Shown in pieces: positions 19,901 through 28,508 of a stretch of DNA of 64,000 nt; position 1 is the first letter of the stretch, and every line of letters starts with the position of its first letter. Under the pieces are notes generated by a model, which ran no database searches, was not told the DNA's origin, and saw only the letters and a list, made by a program, of their open reading frames with translations. The position numbers were made by a program, and so were the translations under genes. The stretch spans positions 8,338-72,337 of the forward strand of contig JBGTIS010000255.1 of the NCBI GenBank assembly GCA_041745535.1. Direction: 5' to 3'. The DNA comes from JBGTIS01 sp041745535. Its GTDB lineage: Bacteria; Bacteroidota; Bacteroidia; Cytophagales; Cyclobacteriaceae.

Positions 19901-20418
19901 ATTTGCAGAAAAGTAAAATTGAGGTTGAGAGTACCCCAGGAAAGGGTGCTAATTTCTTCTTTGACCTTGGTTTTGGTATTTCTAGCAGGCAAACAGAAAA
20001 GGAAGTCAAATCGAATATAGACCAAATTGTACCTGATAACCTGAAAGAAACGCATATTTTATTGGCCGAAGATAACCCAATGAATGTGCTGGTAGCTCGT
20101 AAATTTTTGTTAAAATGGGATGTGATTTTAGATGTAGCTAATAATGGAAAAATAGCTGTGGAAAAAGCGCTTGCCTGCGATTATGACTTGGTGCTGATGG
20201 ACCTGGAAATGCCAGTTATGGATGGATATCAGGCTGCTACTGAAATAAAAAAGAAAAAACCCGATTTGCCAATTATTGCCCTTACAGCTTCAGCCACTAC
20301 TGATGTGCAGGAAAAAGTTTTCCAAATTGGCATGAAACACTTTATTACAAAACCGTTTAATCCCAATGACCTTTACAACTCAATTCTGAAATACCGAAAA
20401 ACTCCCTTAGATGCTTAG
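16924..20418 (+). CDS. Hybrid sensor histidine kinase / response regulator (PAS-PAS-PAS-GAF)
   Basis: This 1164-residue membrane sensor has about six helices (residues 30-195), a coiled coil (200-245), three PAS/PAC regions (about 245-360, 365-480 and 490-605), a GAF domain (about 615-770), then kinase and receiver domains. The phosphorylated His is H801 in MSHEIRTPMNAVIGM. The ATPase domain shows NLVSNAVKF, DTGIGIS and GGTGLGLAI. The receiver has D1093 in LVLMDLEMPVMDG. No DNA-binding output is fused, so phosphate must pass to a partner HPt or regulator encoded elsewhere. Two ATGs start the gene. It has no obvious operon partner. Confidence 0.94.
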   Translation: MMKIKNWFIEDYIKGSINPGILLKINILFDSSFFNFLLLSCIFITGLVKFQAVNPIQLFLAICALLGCLACPFLLKYQRKYKPAAIIFIISNLGFLIGIIVFVTGGILLFSSAIWLVIFYLITYLVLGRKAGLVYLLVVFGMLALVVILKFNEQTHYFSQAVNYNQFSDFSVLFSTGIGLAYLFCFTNYYLKLNTVLEECLTNALKNEESLNEELIASEEELRQANEYQQEIIRKLEESERNLNEIQDLAGVSHWSLDLRSNLAQTSERLYELLQEKPGSILTRKDYYRFIHHEDVPLIEKGISKALNHGQASVEHRICLQNNQVYYCRTSIRPIYDKKKKISGLYGSVLNITETIEAQHEIKKLALVVQKSGRIVIITNGEGIVEWVNDAFTRVLGYKPNEVIGKEFSFLFKNAYKERKVYLKIKNSLFNCKEYEDEVRCLDKFSKELWMEINFQPIINANGKINQYVLIGKDITQQKTWIERLVQSEENQKMAQETSNLGSWEIDLNTNKLFWSKQTYHIFDLPYDYKPSVEEAIQYYDEDAQIILKKAIKNTIQTGEGYDLQLRFISAKGVQKWVRSIGKTVCQNNKVVKVYGVIQDITKEREKELQFNHYRRGLELLNQVASNANLNYKEQLDKALQLASHYLNLPYGVISKIEDGVYTIEHYYKPAGAIHLNIQNKLPVQETLCAITIDRKDATAIPNVAHSSYANHPYTRQSLAKAYIGAPILIHGKYYGTVNFLSPETKTENFSESDRDFVKLLSTWIGSVIERSYAEKEILLTKEQAELASMAKAQFLSTMSHEIRTPMNAVIGMTHLLLQDDPRADQVEHLQALRFSSENLLALINDILDFSKIEAGKIEFEKADFNIKYLINSINQSLAYRAQEKGIRILSDLDDQLPEMVVGDPTRLSQILNNLVSNAVKFTEQGEVRVEAKVVNQSLETITIHFAVIDTGIGISQDELIKIFDSFSQASSDTTRKFGGTGLGLAITKRLLDLQKSKIEVESTPGKGANFFFDLGFGISSRQTEKEVKSNIDQIVPDNLKETHILLAEDNPMNVLVARKFLLKWDVILDVANNGKIAVEKALACDYDLVLMDLEMPVMDGYQAATEIKKKKPDLPIIALTASATTDVQEKVFQIGMKHFITKPFNPNDLYNSILKYRKTPLDA

Positions 20419-20585
20419 CGAAATCAAATTTCCTGATAGCTTAAAATGCTGGAAAGTAAAAACGCTGTTATTGACAATAGTTGTAGCTGAATAGGGGGAA
20501 AGCTTTTATTTCTGAATTTCCACTAGTATGTTTGCCTAAGATATTATTGGCCTTTCAATAATTAAACAACTGTTTAGCCCAACTA

Positions 20586-21041
20586 ATGATGTACACCGGA
20601 TTATTGCATTTCCATTCTGCTTTACGCTACCTTGTTCTTATCTTTTTACTGGTTACTATTATAAAAAGCTTTGCCGGCTGGTTGGGTAAGAAAGAGTATT
20701 CATCATTGGATAACAAACTTTCTCTGTTTACCTTAATTGCCGTCCATACTCAATTTCTAATTGGCCTTATTCTATATTTTGTAAGCCCAAGGGTAAAACA
20801 AGCACTCTCCGATATGGGAACTGCCATGCAAAATTCTGAATTAAGATTTTGGGCAGTAGAACACATCTCAACTATGATCATTGCCGTGGTACTGATTACA
20901 GTGGGCAGATCTACCTCAAAAAAAACAATGGAAGCCACAGGCAAACATAAGAAGGTAGCTTTGTTCTTTTTGATTGGTCTTTTGTTGATACTTTTTGCCA
21001 TTCCGTGGCCATTCAGCAGAGTTCCCAGGCCCTGGTTTTAG
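20586..21041 (+). CDS. Four-helix cytochrome b-like membrane protein
   Basis: The 151-residue product has four predicted membrane helices (about 12-32, 46-66, 89-108 and 123-142). Histidines lie near helix ends (HFHSALRY, VHTQF, EHIST), a pattern compatible with haem ligation. Similar Bacteroidota proteins are commonly labelled 'cytochrome B', but no specific partner is known to me. Tandem ATGs make the start uncertain by one residue. It stands alone between the histidine kinase and the CHRD gene. Confidence 0.7.
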   Translation: MMYTGLLHFHSALRYLVLIFLLVTIIKSFAGWLGKKEYSSLDNKLSLFTLIAVHTQFLIGLILYFVSPRVKQALSDMGTAMQNSELRFWAVEHISTMIIAVVLITVGRSTSKKTMEATGKHKKVALFFLIGLLLILFAIPWPFSRVPRPWF

Positions 21042-21159
21042 TTTTAATCAACGAGGTGCTTTTTGAAAGTAACAAGGTTCAATAAAACTTTGCTGCATTT
21101 TTATAGTTAATAAAAAAAATTCTTTCAATATTTTTAACGATTAACTCTTAGTAACTTTT

Positions 21160-23136
21160 ATGGAAAACTTTTTTAATCTTTTTTCTTCAAAAATCAGCCA
21201 GTTACTCATTATTTGCACTGGTTTACTTTGGTTTACAGCTTGTCAGGATGATGATACGGGTTCAGACCCCCCTCCCGTAATTGATGAATCGGTAACTTAC
21301 TATTTAAATGCTACTGCAGGTTCAAATATCAATGGGTATGTAGTATTTTATAAAGATAAAGATAATGCCATTGTAGCGAATGTATCGCTGGCAGGTACAA
21401 CACCAGGCAACAGCTATCCGATACATGTACATCAGAATTCGGCTATCGAAGGTGGTGATATTGTAATTTCTCTGGAAAATGTGGATGGTGTTACCGGCAA
21501 AAGCCAAACGGTATTTACCCAAACCGACGCGGGAAATGCCATTACCTTTGAAGACTTTTTAAATTTTGATGGCTACATCAACGTACATGCCAGTGAGAGC
21601 GACCTGGGCACACTGGTTAGCCAGTCTGATATTGGCAGCAACTTATTTACCGGTAATTCAAAAACTTATGCGTTGAACCCACTTGGAGGTTCAGATATTG
21701 GTGGCGAGGTAACTTTTGAAGAAAGAAAAAACGGAAGCACCAAAGTTACTATCGAACTAGACACTACCATTGCCAATGCTTCCTATCCGGCTCATATCCA
21801 TGTAAATTCCGCTGCTGAAACCGGTGGAATTGCTATTAATTTAATCGCCGTAGACGGCGCTTCAGGAATGAGCGTAACCAACATAAGAAAATTAAACGAC
21901 GATGCAGGGGGTACACCCATTACTTACAGCGAACTACTCGAATTTGATGGTTACATCAACTTGCACAAGAGCGCGGAAGAACTGAATATTGTGGTTTCTC
22001 AAACCGATATCGGACAGAATGAGCTTACCGGCAATTCAGAAACTTATCCGCTACGGGAAGTCGCGGTTGATGGAATTATGGGTACAGCCACTTTCGCTGA
22101 AAGAATGAACGGCAATACGTTAGTTACCTTATCGCTTGAAGGTACCGCTGATGGCGGTGTGCATCCTGCTCATATCCACGGTAATACGGCTGCTGAAACC
22201 GGTGGAATTGAAATTACCCTAAACAGCGTAAATGGTACCACAGGAATGAGTGTAACCAACGTAACCGCTCTTGATGCGGGAACTGCCATCACTTACGAAG
22301 AGCTGCTGGTGTATAACGGTTACATTAACGTACATGCCAGTGCAGATGATCTGGGAACTATTGTAGCGCAGGGAGATATTGGAGAAAATGCCCTTAATGG
22401 CGAACAGGTTACTTACCGGCTCGATTCGGTTGATAATCCGGATATCAAGGGTACAGCGACTTTTTATCAAAGAAATAACGGATTAACCCTGGTTGAATTA
22501 AAACTGGAAAATACGCCCGAAGGTGGCGTTCACCCTGCTCATATTCATGCCAATACAGCAGCCGAAGGCGGAGGTATTCAGATAGATCTGGACAGTGTAA
22601 ATGGAACTACAGGTATGAGCATGACTACCATTCGGGCATTTAACGATGGCACACCCGTTACTTATGAAGAACTATTAGAATACGATGGCTACATTAATGT
22701 GCATGCCAGCGCGACTGATTTGGCTACTATTGTAGGACAAGGCGATATTGGCGCCAATGCGTTAACTGGTGACCAGACTGTATATACCTTAAATGAGGTG
22801 GAAAGTTCCGGCATCAGCGGAACCGCTACTTTTGCCAAACGTAAAAACGGATTTACGCTCATAACTTTAAAGTTAGATGGAACCGTTTTCCCGGGCGATC
22901 ATCCGGCACATATTCACTTTAATTCTGCTGCCGAAGGCGGAGGCATCGCGGTAAGCCTTACCAATGTGGTGGGTGGTAAAGGAATTAGTAAAACCAATGT
23001 GGAAACACTGGACAACAACTCCGAGATCACTTACGACGAACTCATCGAATTCGATGGTTATATCAATGTGCACCTGAGTCCGATTGAGTTAGGCCAACTG
23101 CTCGCGCAGGGAAACATTGGATCTAATGTAGAGTAG
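21160..23136 (+). CDS. Lipoprotein with five tandem CHRD domains
   Basis: The 658-residue protein has a lipoprotein signal (FTACQDDD, Cys near residue 29), then five repeats of about 123 residues. Each repeat holds a PAHIHxN(S/T)AAExGGI motif, beginning near residues 87, 210, 336, 460 and 582, and ends with a (F/Y)(D/N)GYIN(V/L)H...SQxDIGxN-type segment. This is the CHRD (chordin) beta-fold seen in bacterial and animal extracellular proteins, probably a binding module with conserved His. It should be anchored in the outer or inner membrane facing outward or into the periplasm. Ligand unknown. The regular spacing implies internal duplication. Confidence 0.9.
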   Translation: MENFFNLFSSKISQLLIICTGLLWFTACQDDDTGSDPPPVIDESVTYYLNATAGSNINGYVVFYKDKDNAIVANVSLAGTTPGNSYPIHVHQNSAIEGGDIVISLENVDGVTGKSQTVFTQTDAGNAITFEDFLNFDGYINVHASESDLGTLVSQSDIGSNLFTGNSKTYALNPLGGSDIGGEVTFEERKNGSTKVTIELDTTIANASYPAHIHVNSAAETGGIAINLIAVDGASGMSVTNIRKLNDDAGGTPITYSELLEFDGYINLHKSAEELNIVVSQTDIGQNELTGNSETYPLREVAVDGIMGTATFAERMNGNTLVTLSLEGTADGGVHPAHIHGNTAAETGGIEITLNSVNGTTGMSVTNVTALDAGTAITYEELLVYNGYINVHASADDLGTIVAQGDIGENALNGEQVTYRLDSVDNPDIKGTATFYQRNNGLTLVELKLENTPEGGVHPAHIHANTAAEGGGIQIDLDSVNGTTGMSMTTIRAFNDGTPVTYEELLEYDGYINVHASATDLATIVGQGDIGANALTGDQTVYTLNEVESSGISGTATFAKRKNGFTLITLKLDGTVFPGDHPAHIHFNSAAEGGGIAVSLTNVVGGKGISKTNVETLDNNSEITYDELIEFDGYINVHLSPIELGQLLAQGNIGSNVE

Positions 23137-23163
23137 CGCTTTCTATAGTAATGTTATAAATGT

Positions 23164-23212
23164 TAATCGTTGTATGGTATTCGTTCTTTTATTGAATATC
23201 ATGCAACGATTA
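23164..23212. terminator. Long hairpin between convergent genes
   Basis: Bases 23164-23182 pair with 23194-23212 (17 of 19 positions) across an 11-nt loop. It lies between the convergent CHRD and ABC permease genes. A clear T run is lacking on either side, so termination is likely but not certain. Confidence 0.55.
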
Positions 23213-23249
23213 CAATTAACTTTTCACTTCTTCCCAATTATTCAATAAT

Positions 23250-25667
23250 TTATTCGCTTTTTAGCGATTTAACAGGATTAACAGACGCAGCTTTAATAGC
23301 CTGAAAGCTTACTGTAACCCAGGCAATTAGTAAGGCAGCAATGCCAGCCAAAATAAATATACCAGGCTTTATTTCAGTTCTGAAAGCAAACTCCTGTAAC
23401 CACTGGTACATACTGAAATAAGCTACTGGCATTGCCAGTAAAAAAGCAATTACCACAAGCTTTGTGAATTCTTTGGATAATAACACCACCACATGGGTAA
23501 CTGAGGCTCCCAATACCTTTCTGATGCCAATTTCTTTGGTGCGTTGTTCTGCCGTAAAAGTGGCCAGTCCCAGTAAACCCAGGCAGGCTACCAATATGGC
23601 AAATCCTGTAAAAATAGAAAACACTTTACCAAGGCGCTGCTCGGTTCTGAATAAGGCATCGTAATCTTCATCCAGAAAAGAATATTCAAAGGGTTCATCA
23701 GGCGCATAACTTTTCCATTTCTCTTCTACCATGTTTATAATGGCCCGGGCATCACCGGTAGCAATTCTTACCGATAGGTTAGAACCATTTTCTGTAAGTT
23801 TTAAAGCCAGTGGACGTACCTTATTCCTTAGCGATTCATAGTTAAAATCTTTCATCACACCAATTACCTTATAGGGTATTAAGTCGTCGTTTTTACCAAA
23901 TGGAGATAAAATAATTTCATTCAATGGGTTTTCATAACCAAATTCTTTTACCGCGGCTTCGTTGATTAAAATGGCAGCTGTATCTGTCAAATATTCCTTG
24001 GAAAAATTTCTGCCAAGTACCAGGCTCAGTTGCATGGTAGGTAAATGGTTATAATCAACATTATAGGTTGATACAATATGATCTTCATCAGTAGTTTTAT
24101 TCCTGAAAATACTTGTATTATTTACTCCCGGTGGCACATTGTTGGAAATGGAAGCATTGATTACCTGCGATTGGTTAATGAGTTCCTCTCTGAAAGCCTG
24201 TTGTTTGCCTTCGGGCAGCCGGTAGAGGTTTGAAATTACTAACACATTTTCTTTATTAAATCCCAGGTTTTTGTTGCGGGCAAACAGAAGCTGATTGTAT
24301 ACTACTGAAGTGCAGATAATGAGAGAAATAGAAATGAAGAATTGAAATACTACCAACCCATTACGGATTCCTTTACTTTTCATCCCAGCTATAAGCTTTC
24401 CTTTTAGCACCTCAACCGGCTTAAAAGAAGAAAGGTAAAACGCTGGGTAACTACCTGCCAGCAAACCTACCACCAGCATTAATCCTAGCAGGCCTGCCAA
24501 AACACCAGGAACGGTGAAATACCACAAGGAAAGTGACTTGCCTGATATATTGTTGAAACCAGGAAGCAGTAGAGCAGCCAATATTAAAGCTAGTAAAGTT
24601 GAAATAAAACTTACCATAACAGATTCGGCCATAAATTGAATAATCAGACTTTTCCGCTGAGTTCCTAACGTTTTCCTAATTCCTACTTCTTTGGCCCGAT
24701 TAGAAGAACGTGCCGTAGAAAGGTTCATAAAGTTAATGCACGCAATCAGGATTATAAACAGGGCAATGGCCGAGAAAATATAAACATAAGCAATATCACC
24801 GCTTGGTTCCATTTCATCGGAAATATGAGAATATAAGTGAATAGAAGGCATCGGTTGCAAAAAATAACCATATTTACCTCCCTGTTTTTGGAATGTTTCT
24901 AGCGACATACCCAGGTATTGCTGAATTTCCGAACCTACATATTTTTCAACTAAACTGCCCAGTTTTGACTCTAATTCCTGAGGCGAGGCATCAGGATGCA
25001 GCAACAGGTAAGTCATAAAACTATTGTTAAGCCAGCCATCGTTGCGACTGTACTCCATGGTTGCCATGGAAAATAAAATGGTAAAGTCAAAGTGCGAATT
25101 GGAAGGGAGTGGTTCCATTACGCCAGTTACAGTATAGGTTTTTTTATCATTGCCTACTACCAAAGTTTTGCCTAAGGCTATATCATCACCAAAATATTTT
25201 TGAGCTACAGGCTGTGTCAATACCATGGTGTTCGGTTCTTTCAGAGCAGTAGCCGAATTGCCCTCAATCAGTTTGAAATCAAAAAGTTCAAAAAAAGTAG
25301 AATCTGCATAATATACCTTTTCTTCAGGCCATACCTTTTCACCGTACCGAATTACCTGATTATTGTCATAAACGAAAATTCTGGTTGAATTAATTACCTC
25401 AGGAAATTCCTGGATTGCTACCGTAGCCAATGGAGGACAGGTATTGGTAGTCTGAATTTCCTGACCAGCAATTTTCCCCATTAGTCCAACCCGGCAAATC
25501 CGATCCGCGTTTTCATAAAATTTATCGAAGCTTAGTTCATCCAGTACATAAAACGCAATGAGCAAACAGCAGGCAATACCAATACTGAGCCCTAAAATAT
25601 TTAATAAAGAATAAAACTTTTGGTTAAGTAAATTGCGATAGGCAACTTTGATATAATTTCTGAGCAT
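23250..25667 (-). CDS. ABC transporter permease (MacB/FtsX family, two permease domains)
   Basis: The 805-residue protein has a first membrane helix (LLNILGLSIGIACCLLIAFYVLDE), a MacB_PCD periplasmic domain, an FtsX domain with three helices (about 290-410), a second periplasmic domain (about 440-650) and a second FtsX domain (about 685-800). Both FtsX domains hold the typical KEVGIRKTLG / KEIGIRKVLG loop. Bacteroidota encode many such proteins, often without an adjacent ATPase, and none lies here. Likely role is mechanotransmission-type export or envelope maintenance. Substrate unknown. Confidence 0.92.
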   Translation of the reverse strand: MLRNYIKVAYRNLLNQKFYSLLNILGLSIGIACCLLIAFYVLDELSFDKFYENADRICRVGLMGKIAGQEIQTTNTCPPLATVAIQEFPEVINSTRIFVYDNNQVIRYGEKVWPEEKVYYADSTFFELFDFKLIEGNSATALKEPNTMVLTQPVAQKYFGDDIALGKTLVVGNDKKTYTVTGVMEPLPSNSHFDFTILFSMATMEYSRNDGWLNNSFMTYLLLHPDASPQELESKLGSLVEKYVGSEIQQYLGMSLETFQKQGGKYGYFLQPMPSIHLYSHISDEMEPSGDIAYVYIFSAIALFIILIACINFMNLSTARSSNRAKEVGIRKTLGTQRKSLIIQFMAESVMVSFISTLLALILAALLLPGFNNISGKSLSLWYFTVPGVLAGLLGLMLVVGLLAGSYPAFYLSSFKPVEVLKGKLIAGMKSKGIRNGLVVFQFFISISLIICTSVVYNQLLFARNKNLGFNKENVLVISNLYRLPEGKQQAFREELINQSQVINASISNNVPPGVNNTSIFRNKTTDEDHIVSTYNVDYNHLPTMQLSLVLGRNFSKEYLTDTAAILINEAAVKEFGYENPLNEIILSPFGKNDDLIPYKVIGVMKDFNYESLRNKVRPLALKLTENGSNLSVRIATGDARAIINMVEEKWKSYAPDEPFEYSFLDEDYDALFRTEQRLGKVFSIFTGFAILVACLGLLGLATFTAEQRTKEIGIRKVLGASVTHVVVLLSKEFTKLVVIAFLLAMPVAYFSMYQWLQEFAFRTEIKPGIFILAGIAALLIAWVTVSFQAIKAASVNPVKSLKSE

Positions 25668-25895
25668 GGGCGTAAACCGGGTAGGTGATTATGGTGAGCA
25701 AGTCTTTTGCATGTTGGATGAATAAATTGTGGAAAAGGTTGCAGCAGAAGGGGATATTTGAAAAATATTGTCTGAAATACCAATATTTTACTCAAATTCA
25801 GTTTTAAGCGGACAATTGAAAAAAGTATCAGTAAAGGATATTCAGATCTTAAATGCTCAAGCATTCAGATGTCGTAAAGTGAGAGAATTGAATAA

Positions 25896-27404
25896 TCAGA
25901 CTTTGGAAAAGCTATCTTTCAGTTTATGATAAAGAGATTCAAACACCTCTATATTTTTGAGGTATATGGGATGGGTATTTGTATCAGGCTGGTATTCACG
26001 AACAACATGCAGGATTTCATTCAGTTTGGTATAATCCTGTATTATGCCCAGGGATTTCATTCCCATAATAGCCGCACCCATGGAAGAACTTTCAGATGTT
26101 TGAATAATTTGTACTTTAGTACTAAATATATCAGCCAGCATCTGCACCCAAAATGAGGAAGCGGTAAAACCACCGTTGGCTGAAATTATATTTATTTTGC
26201 CTGTAGTTTCTTCAAGTGCCTGGCCTACCGTATACATGCCATACAGAATTCCTTCCATCACTGCCCGGATAAAGTGAGCTTTTTGATGGGTAATATCAAT
26301 ATTAAAAAACAAGCCTCTTGCATTGGCATCCCAGAAAGGTGAACGCTCGCCAAGCAGGTAAGGTAAAAAAATAAGACTATTAGCTCCAGGATTAACCGTT
26401 GCCGCTAACTCAATTAATTGTTTGTTGAGGTCTTTGCTATTGTCATCGTTACTATGGTTTTTGGTTGACGCAAAATTTTCTTTAAACCAGTTTAGTACCA
26501 CCCCCCCATTATTAACAGCACCCCCAATAATATAACAGTCTTCTTCCAGCAAATAGCAAAATGTTCTTTCTTTCGGATCAGTAACCGGATTGCCAGATGC
26601 AATTCGAATGGCGCCACTGGTGCCAATGGTAAGCGCGGCAATTCCTGGTTGAATAGCATTAGAACCCAAATTAGCCAGGCAACCGTCACTGGCGCCAATA
26701 ATCATCGGAACATTCCCATTTAGACCCAAATGGTTGGCATAACTGGTTTTCATTTTACCTAGTTTATGAGAGGTAGGAACCAACTCTGATAAATGACTTT
26801 TTTTAATGCCAGCAAAGTCAAGTGATTTATTATACCAGGAAAGATTTTTAAGGTCAAAAAGGCCAGTGGCAGAGGCAATGGAATAATCAGCCAGGTATTC
26901 ACCATAAAGTTCCTTAATTATGTATTCTTTGATTGAAATAAACTTCCAGGCTTTATGAAAAATAGTTTTCTGATGCTCTCTGATCCAGGCAATTTTACAA
27001 AGCGGCGACATTGGATGAATCGGGGTGCCTGTGTGTAGGTAAATGTCATGTCCCTGTTCATTTCCTTTTAATATTTCGGCATATTCGGTACTTCGGGTAT
27101 CCGCCCAGATAATGCAATCGGTTAATGGTTTTCCGCTTCTATCAATTACAATTACACTGTGCATGGCACAACTCAAACTAATACCTGCTATAGATTTGGA
27201 TTTATTCTGGCAGAGGGTAACTACTTCTTTTAATCCTTTCAAAACGGCATTTAGTATTTCATCTACTGATTGTTCGTGGAAATTAGGTTTTGGATTCAGT
27301 ATCGGATACCCGTAATTAACTTTGGCAAATGGTTCACCCTGAAAGTCAAAGGCCATTACTTTGGTGCTTGTGGTGCCGATATCAATGGTAATAATACAAT
27401 TCAA
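25896..27404 (-). CDS. FGGY family carbohydrate kinase (gluconokinase-like)
   Basis: The 502-residue protein has the FGGY actin-like ATPase fold: N-terminal phosphate loop DIGTTSTKVMAFD, the GISLSCAMHSVIVID strand, GASDG, LTIGTSGAIR and GGAVNNGG. The C-terminal ATP-binding segment is ANGGFTASSFWVQMLADIF. Family members phosphorylate sugars such as gluconate, xylulose or glycerol. Sequence style is closest to gluconokinase/xylulokinase, but no gluconate permease, 6-phosphogluconate dehydrogenase or sugar isomerase lies adjacent, so the substrate is open. It is monocistronic. Confidence 0.87.
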   Translation of the reverse strand: MNCIITIDIGTTSTKVMAFDFQGEPFAKVNYGYPILNPKPNFHEQSVDEILNAVLKGLKEVVTLCQNKSKSIAGISLSCAMHSVIVIDRSGKPLTDCIIWADTRSTEYAEILKGNEQGHDIYLHTGTPIHPMSPLCKIAWIREHQKTIFHKAWKFISIKEYIIKELYGEYLADYSIASATGLFDLKNLSWYNKSLDFAGIKKSHLSELVPTSHKLGKMKTSYANHLGLNGNVPMIIGASDGCLANLGSNAIQPGIAALTIGTSGAIRIASGNPVTDPKERTFCYLLEEDCYIIGGAVNNGGVVLNWFKENFASTKNHSNDDNSKDLNKQLIELAATVNPGANSLIFLPYLLGERSPFWDANARGLFFNIDITHQKAHFIRAVMEGILYGMYTVGQALEETTGKINIISANGGFTASSFWVQMLADIFSTKVQIIQTSESSSMGAAIMGMKSLGIIQDYTKLNEILHVVREYQPDTNTHPIYLKNIEVFESLYHKLKDSFSKV

Positions 27405-27771
27405 TTTTAAGAGTTAATTTGGTGATAAAAAGCAAATTTATGGGAAAGATAGAAAATGCGTATAAATGAAAACACCCATCTTCTAAAGTTTACCTTTTTT
27501 CTATCCAGAAATTACAGTATAAATGTCATGTTCAATCAATTGAAAAGGAACAATTGTTTACAGTCTTCCGCAAAATCGCCCGTAAGCATAAAAATTTTTA
27601 TTGATAAATTAATTAAATATAAAATGTAAATCGTTGTTTTGGCTTATTATGGAAATAATTATTGAAATTACCCACCCGATTGTATTTTATTGTAAATTTA
27701 TCATCCTGATGATGATATGCTTCGTTACATATCATATTAATTTTTATTAACAACCCAAAATCATAACTATT
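27405..27771. other. Divergent intergenic region (kinase / peroxiredoxin)
   Basis: These 367 AT-rich bases hold the promoters of two divergent genes. No ORF, repeat or RNA gene is recognisable. No clean TTTG/TAnnTTTG pair was found. Confidence 0.35.
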
Positions 27772-28407
27772 ATGGAACTTAAATTAGGCGATACAGCTCC
27801 CAATTTCAAAGCTACTACCACTGAAGGTGAAATCGATTTCCACCAATGGCTTGGAGATAGTTGGGGACTTTTATTTTCGCACCCGGCCGACTATACACCG
27901 GTTTGCACTACCGAACTGGGCCGAACAGCACAACTTAAAAGTGAATTTGATAAGAGAAATGTAAAAGTAATGGCCATCAGCGTTGACCCCCTGGAATCGC
28001 ATAAGGGATGGATCAATGATATCAATGAAACACAAAATACTACGGTAAACTTTCCATTGATAGCTGATAAAGATAAGGAAATAGCCAATTTGTATGGAAT
28101 GATTCATCCAAACGCTTCCGATACCATGACTGTCCGTTCTGTATTTGTGATTGGTCCTGATAAAAAAATAAAGCTTTTATTAACCTATCCGGCGTCTACT
28201 GGGCGAAATTTTAATGAAATTCTTCGGGTTATCGATTCCCTGCAATTAACAGCCAACTATAGTGTGGCTACGCCTGCGGACTGGCAGGATGGCCAGGATT
28301 GTATCGTTTCACCATCCATTAGTACCGAAGATATTCCACAGAAATTTCCAAAAGGGCATAAAATTATAAAACCCTATTTAAGAACTACTCCGCAGCCTAA
28401 TAAATAA
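27772..28407 (+). CDS. 1-Cys peroxiredoxin (Prx6 family)
   Basis: The 211-residue cytoplasmic enzyme reduces peroxides. The peroxidatic Cys45 lies in HPADYTPVCTTELG, the Prx6-type active site (with a FSHPAD start), followed by VMAISVDPLESHKGWINDI and the dimer-forming C-terminal extension with WQDGQDC. The resolving Cys of 2-Cys enzymes is absent at its usual place. Length is typical of Prx6. It stands alone with its own terminator at 28421. Confidence 0.94.
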   Translation: MELKLGDTAPNFKATTTEGEIDFHQWLGDSWGLLFSHPADYTPVCTTELGRTAQLKSEFDKRNVKVMAISVDPLESHKGWINDINETQNTTVNFPLIADKDKEIANLYGMIHPNASDTMTVRSVFVIGPDKKIKLLLTYPASTGRNFNEILRVIDSLQLTANYSVATPADWQDGQDCIVSPSISTEDIPQKFPKGHKIIKPYLRTTPQPNK

Positions 28408-28420
28408 GTGGAAATTTAAA

Positions 28421-28462
28421 ATCCCATAACTAACGAATGAATAGCTAGTTATGGGATTTTTT
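28421..28462. terminator. Terminator between peroxiredoxin and histidine kinase
   Basis: ATCCCATAACTA (28421-28432) pairs perfectly with TAGTTATGGGAT (28446-28457), followed by T residues on the plus strand and T-rich sequence on the minus strand. It probably works in both directions. Confidence 0.88.
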
Positions 28463-28508
28463 GTAACTTTAAACCAGTCAACTGCAATTAAGGCTGCAAT
28501 AGGCATAA

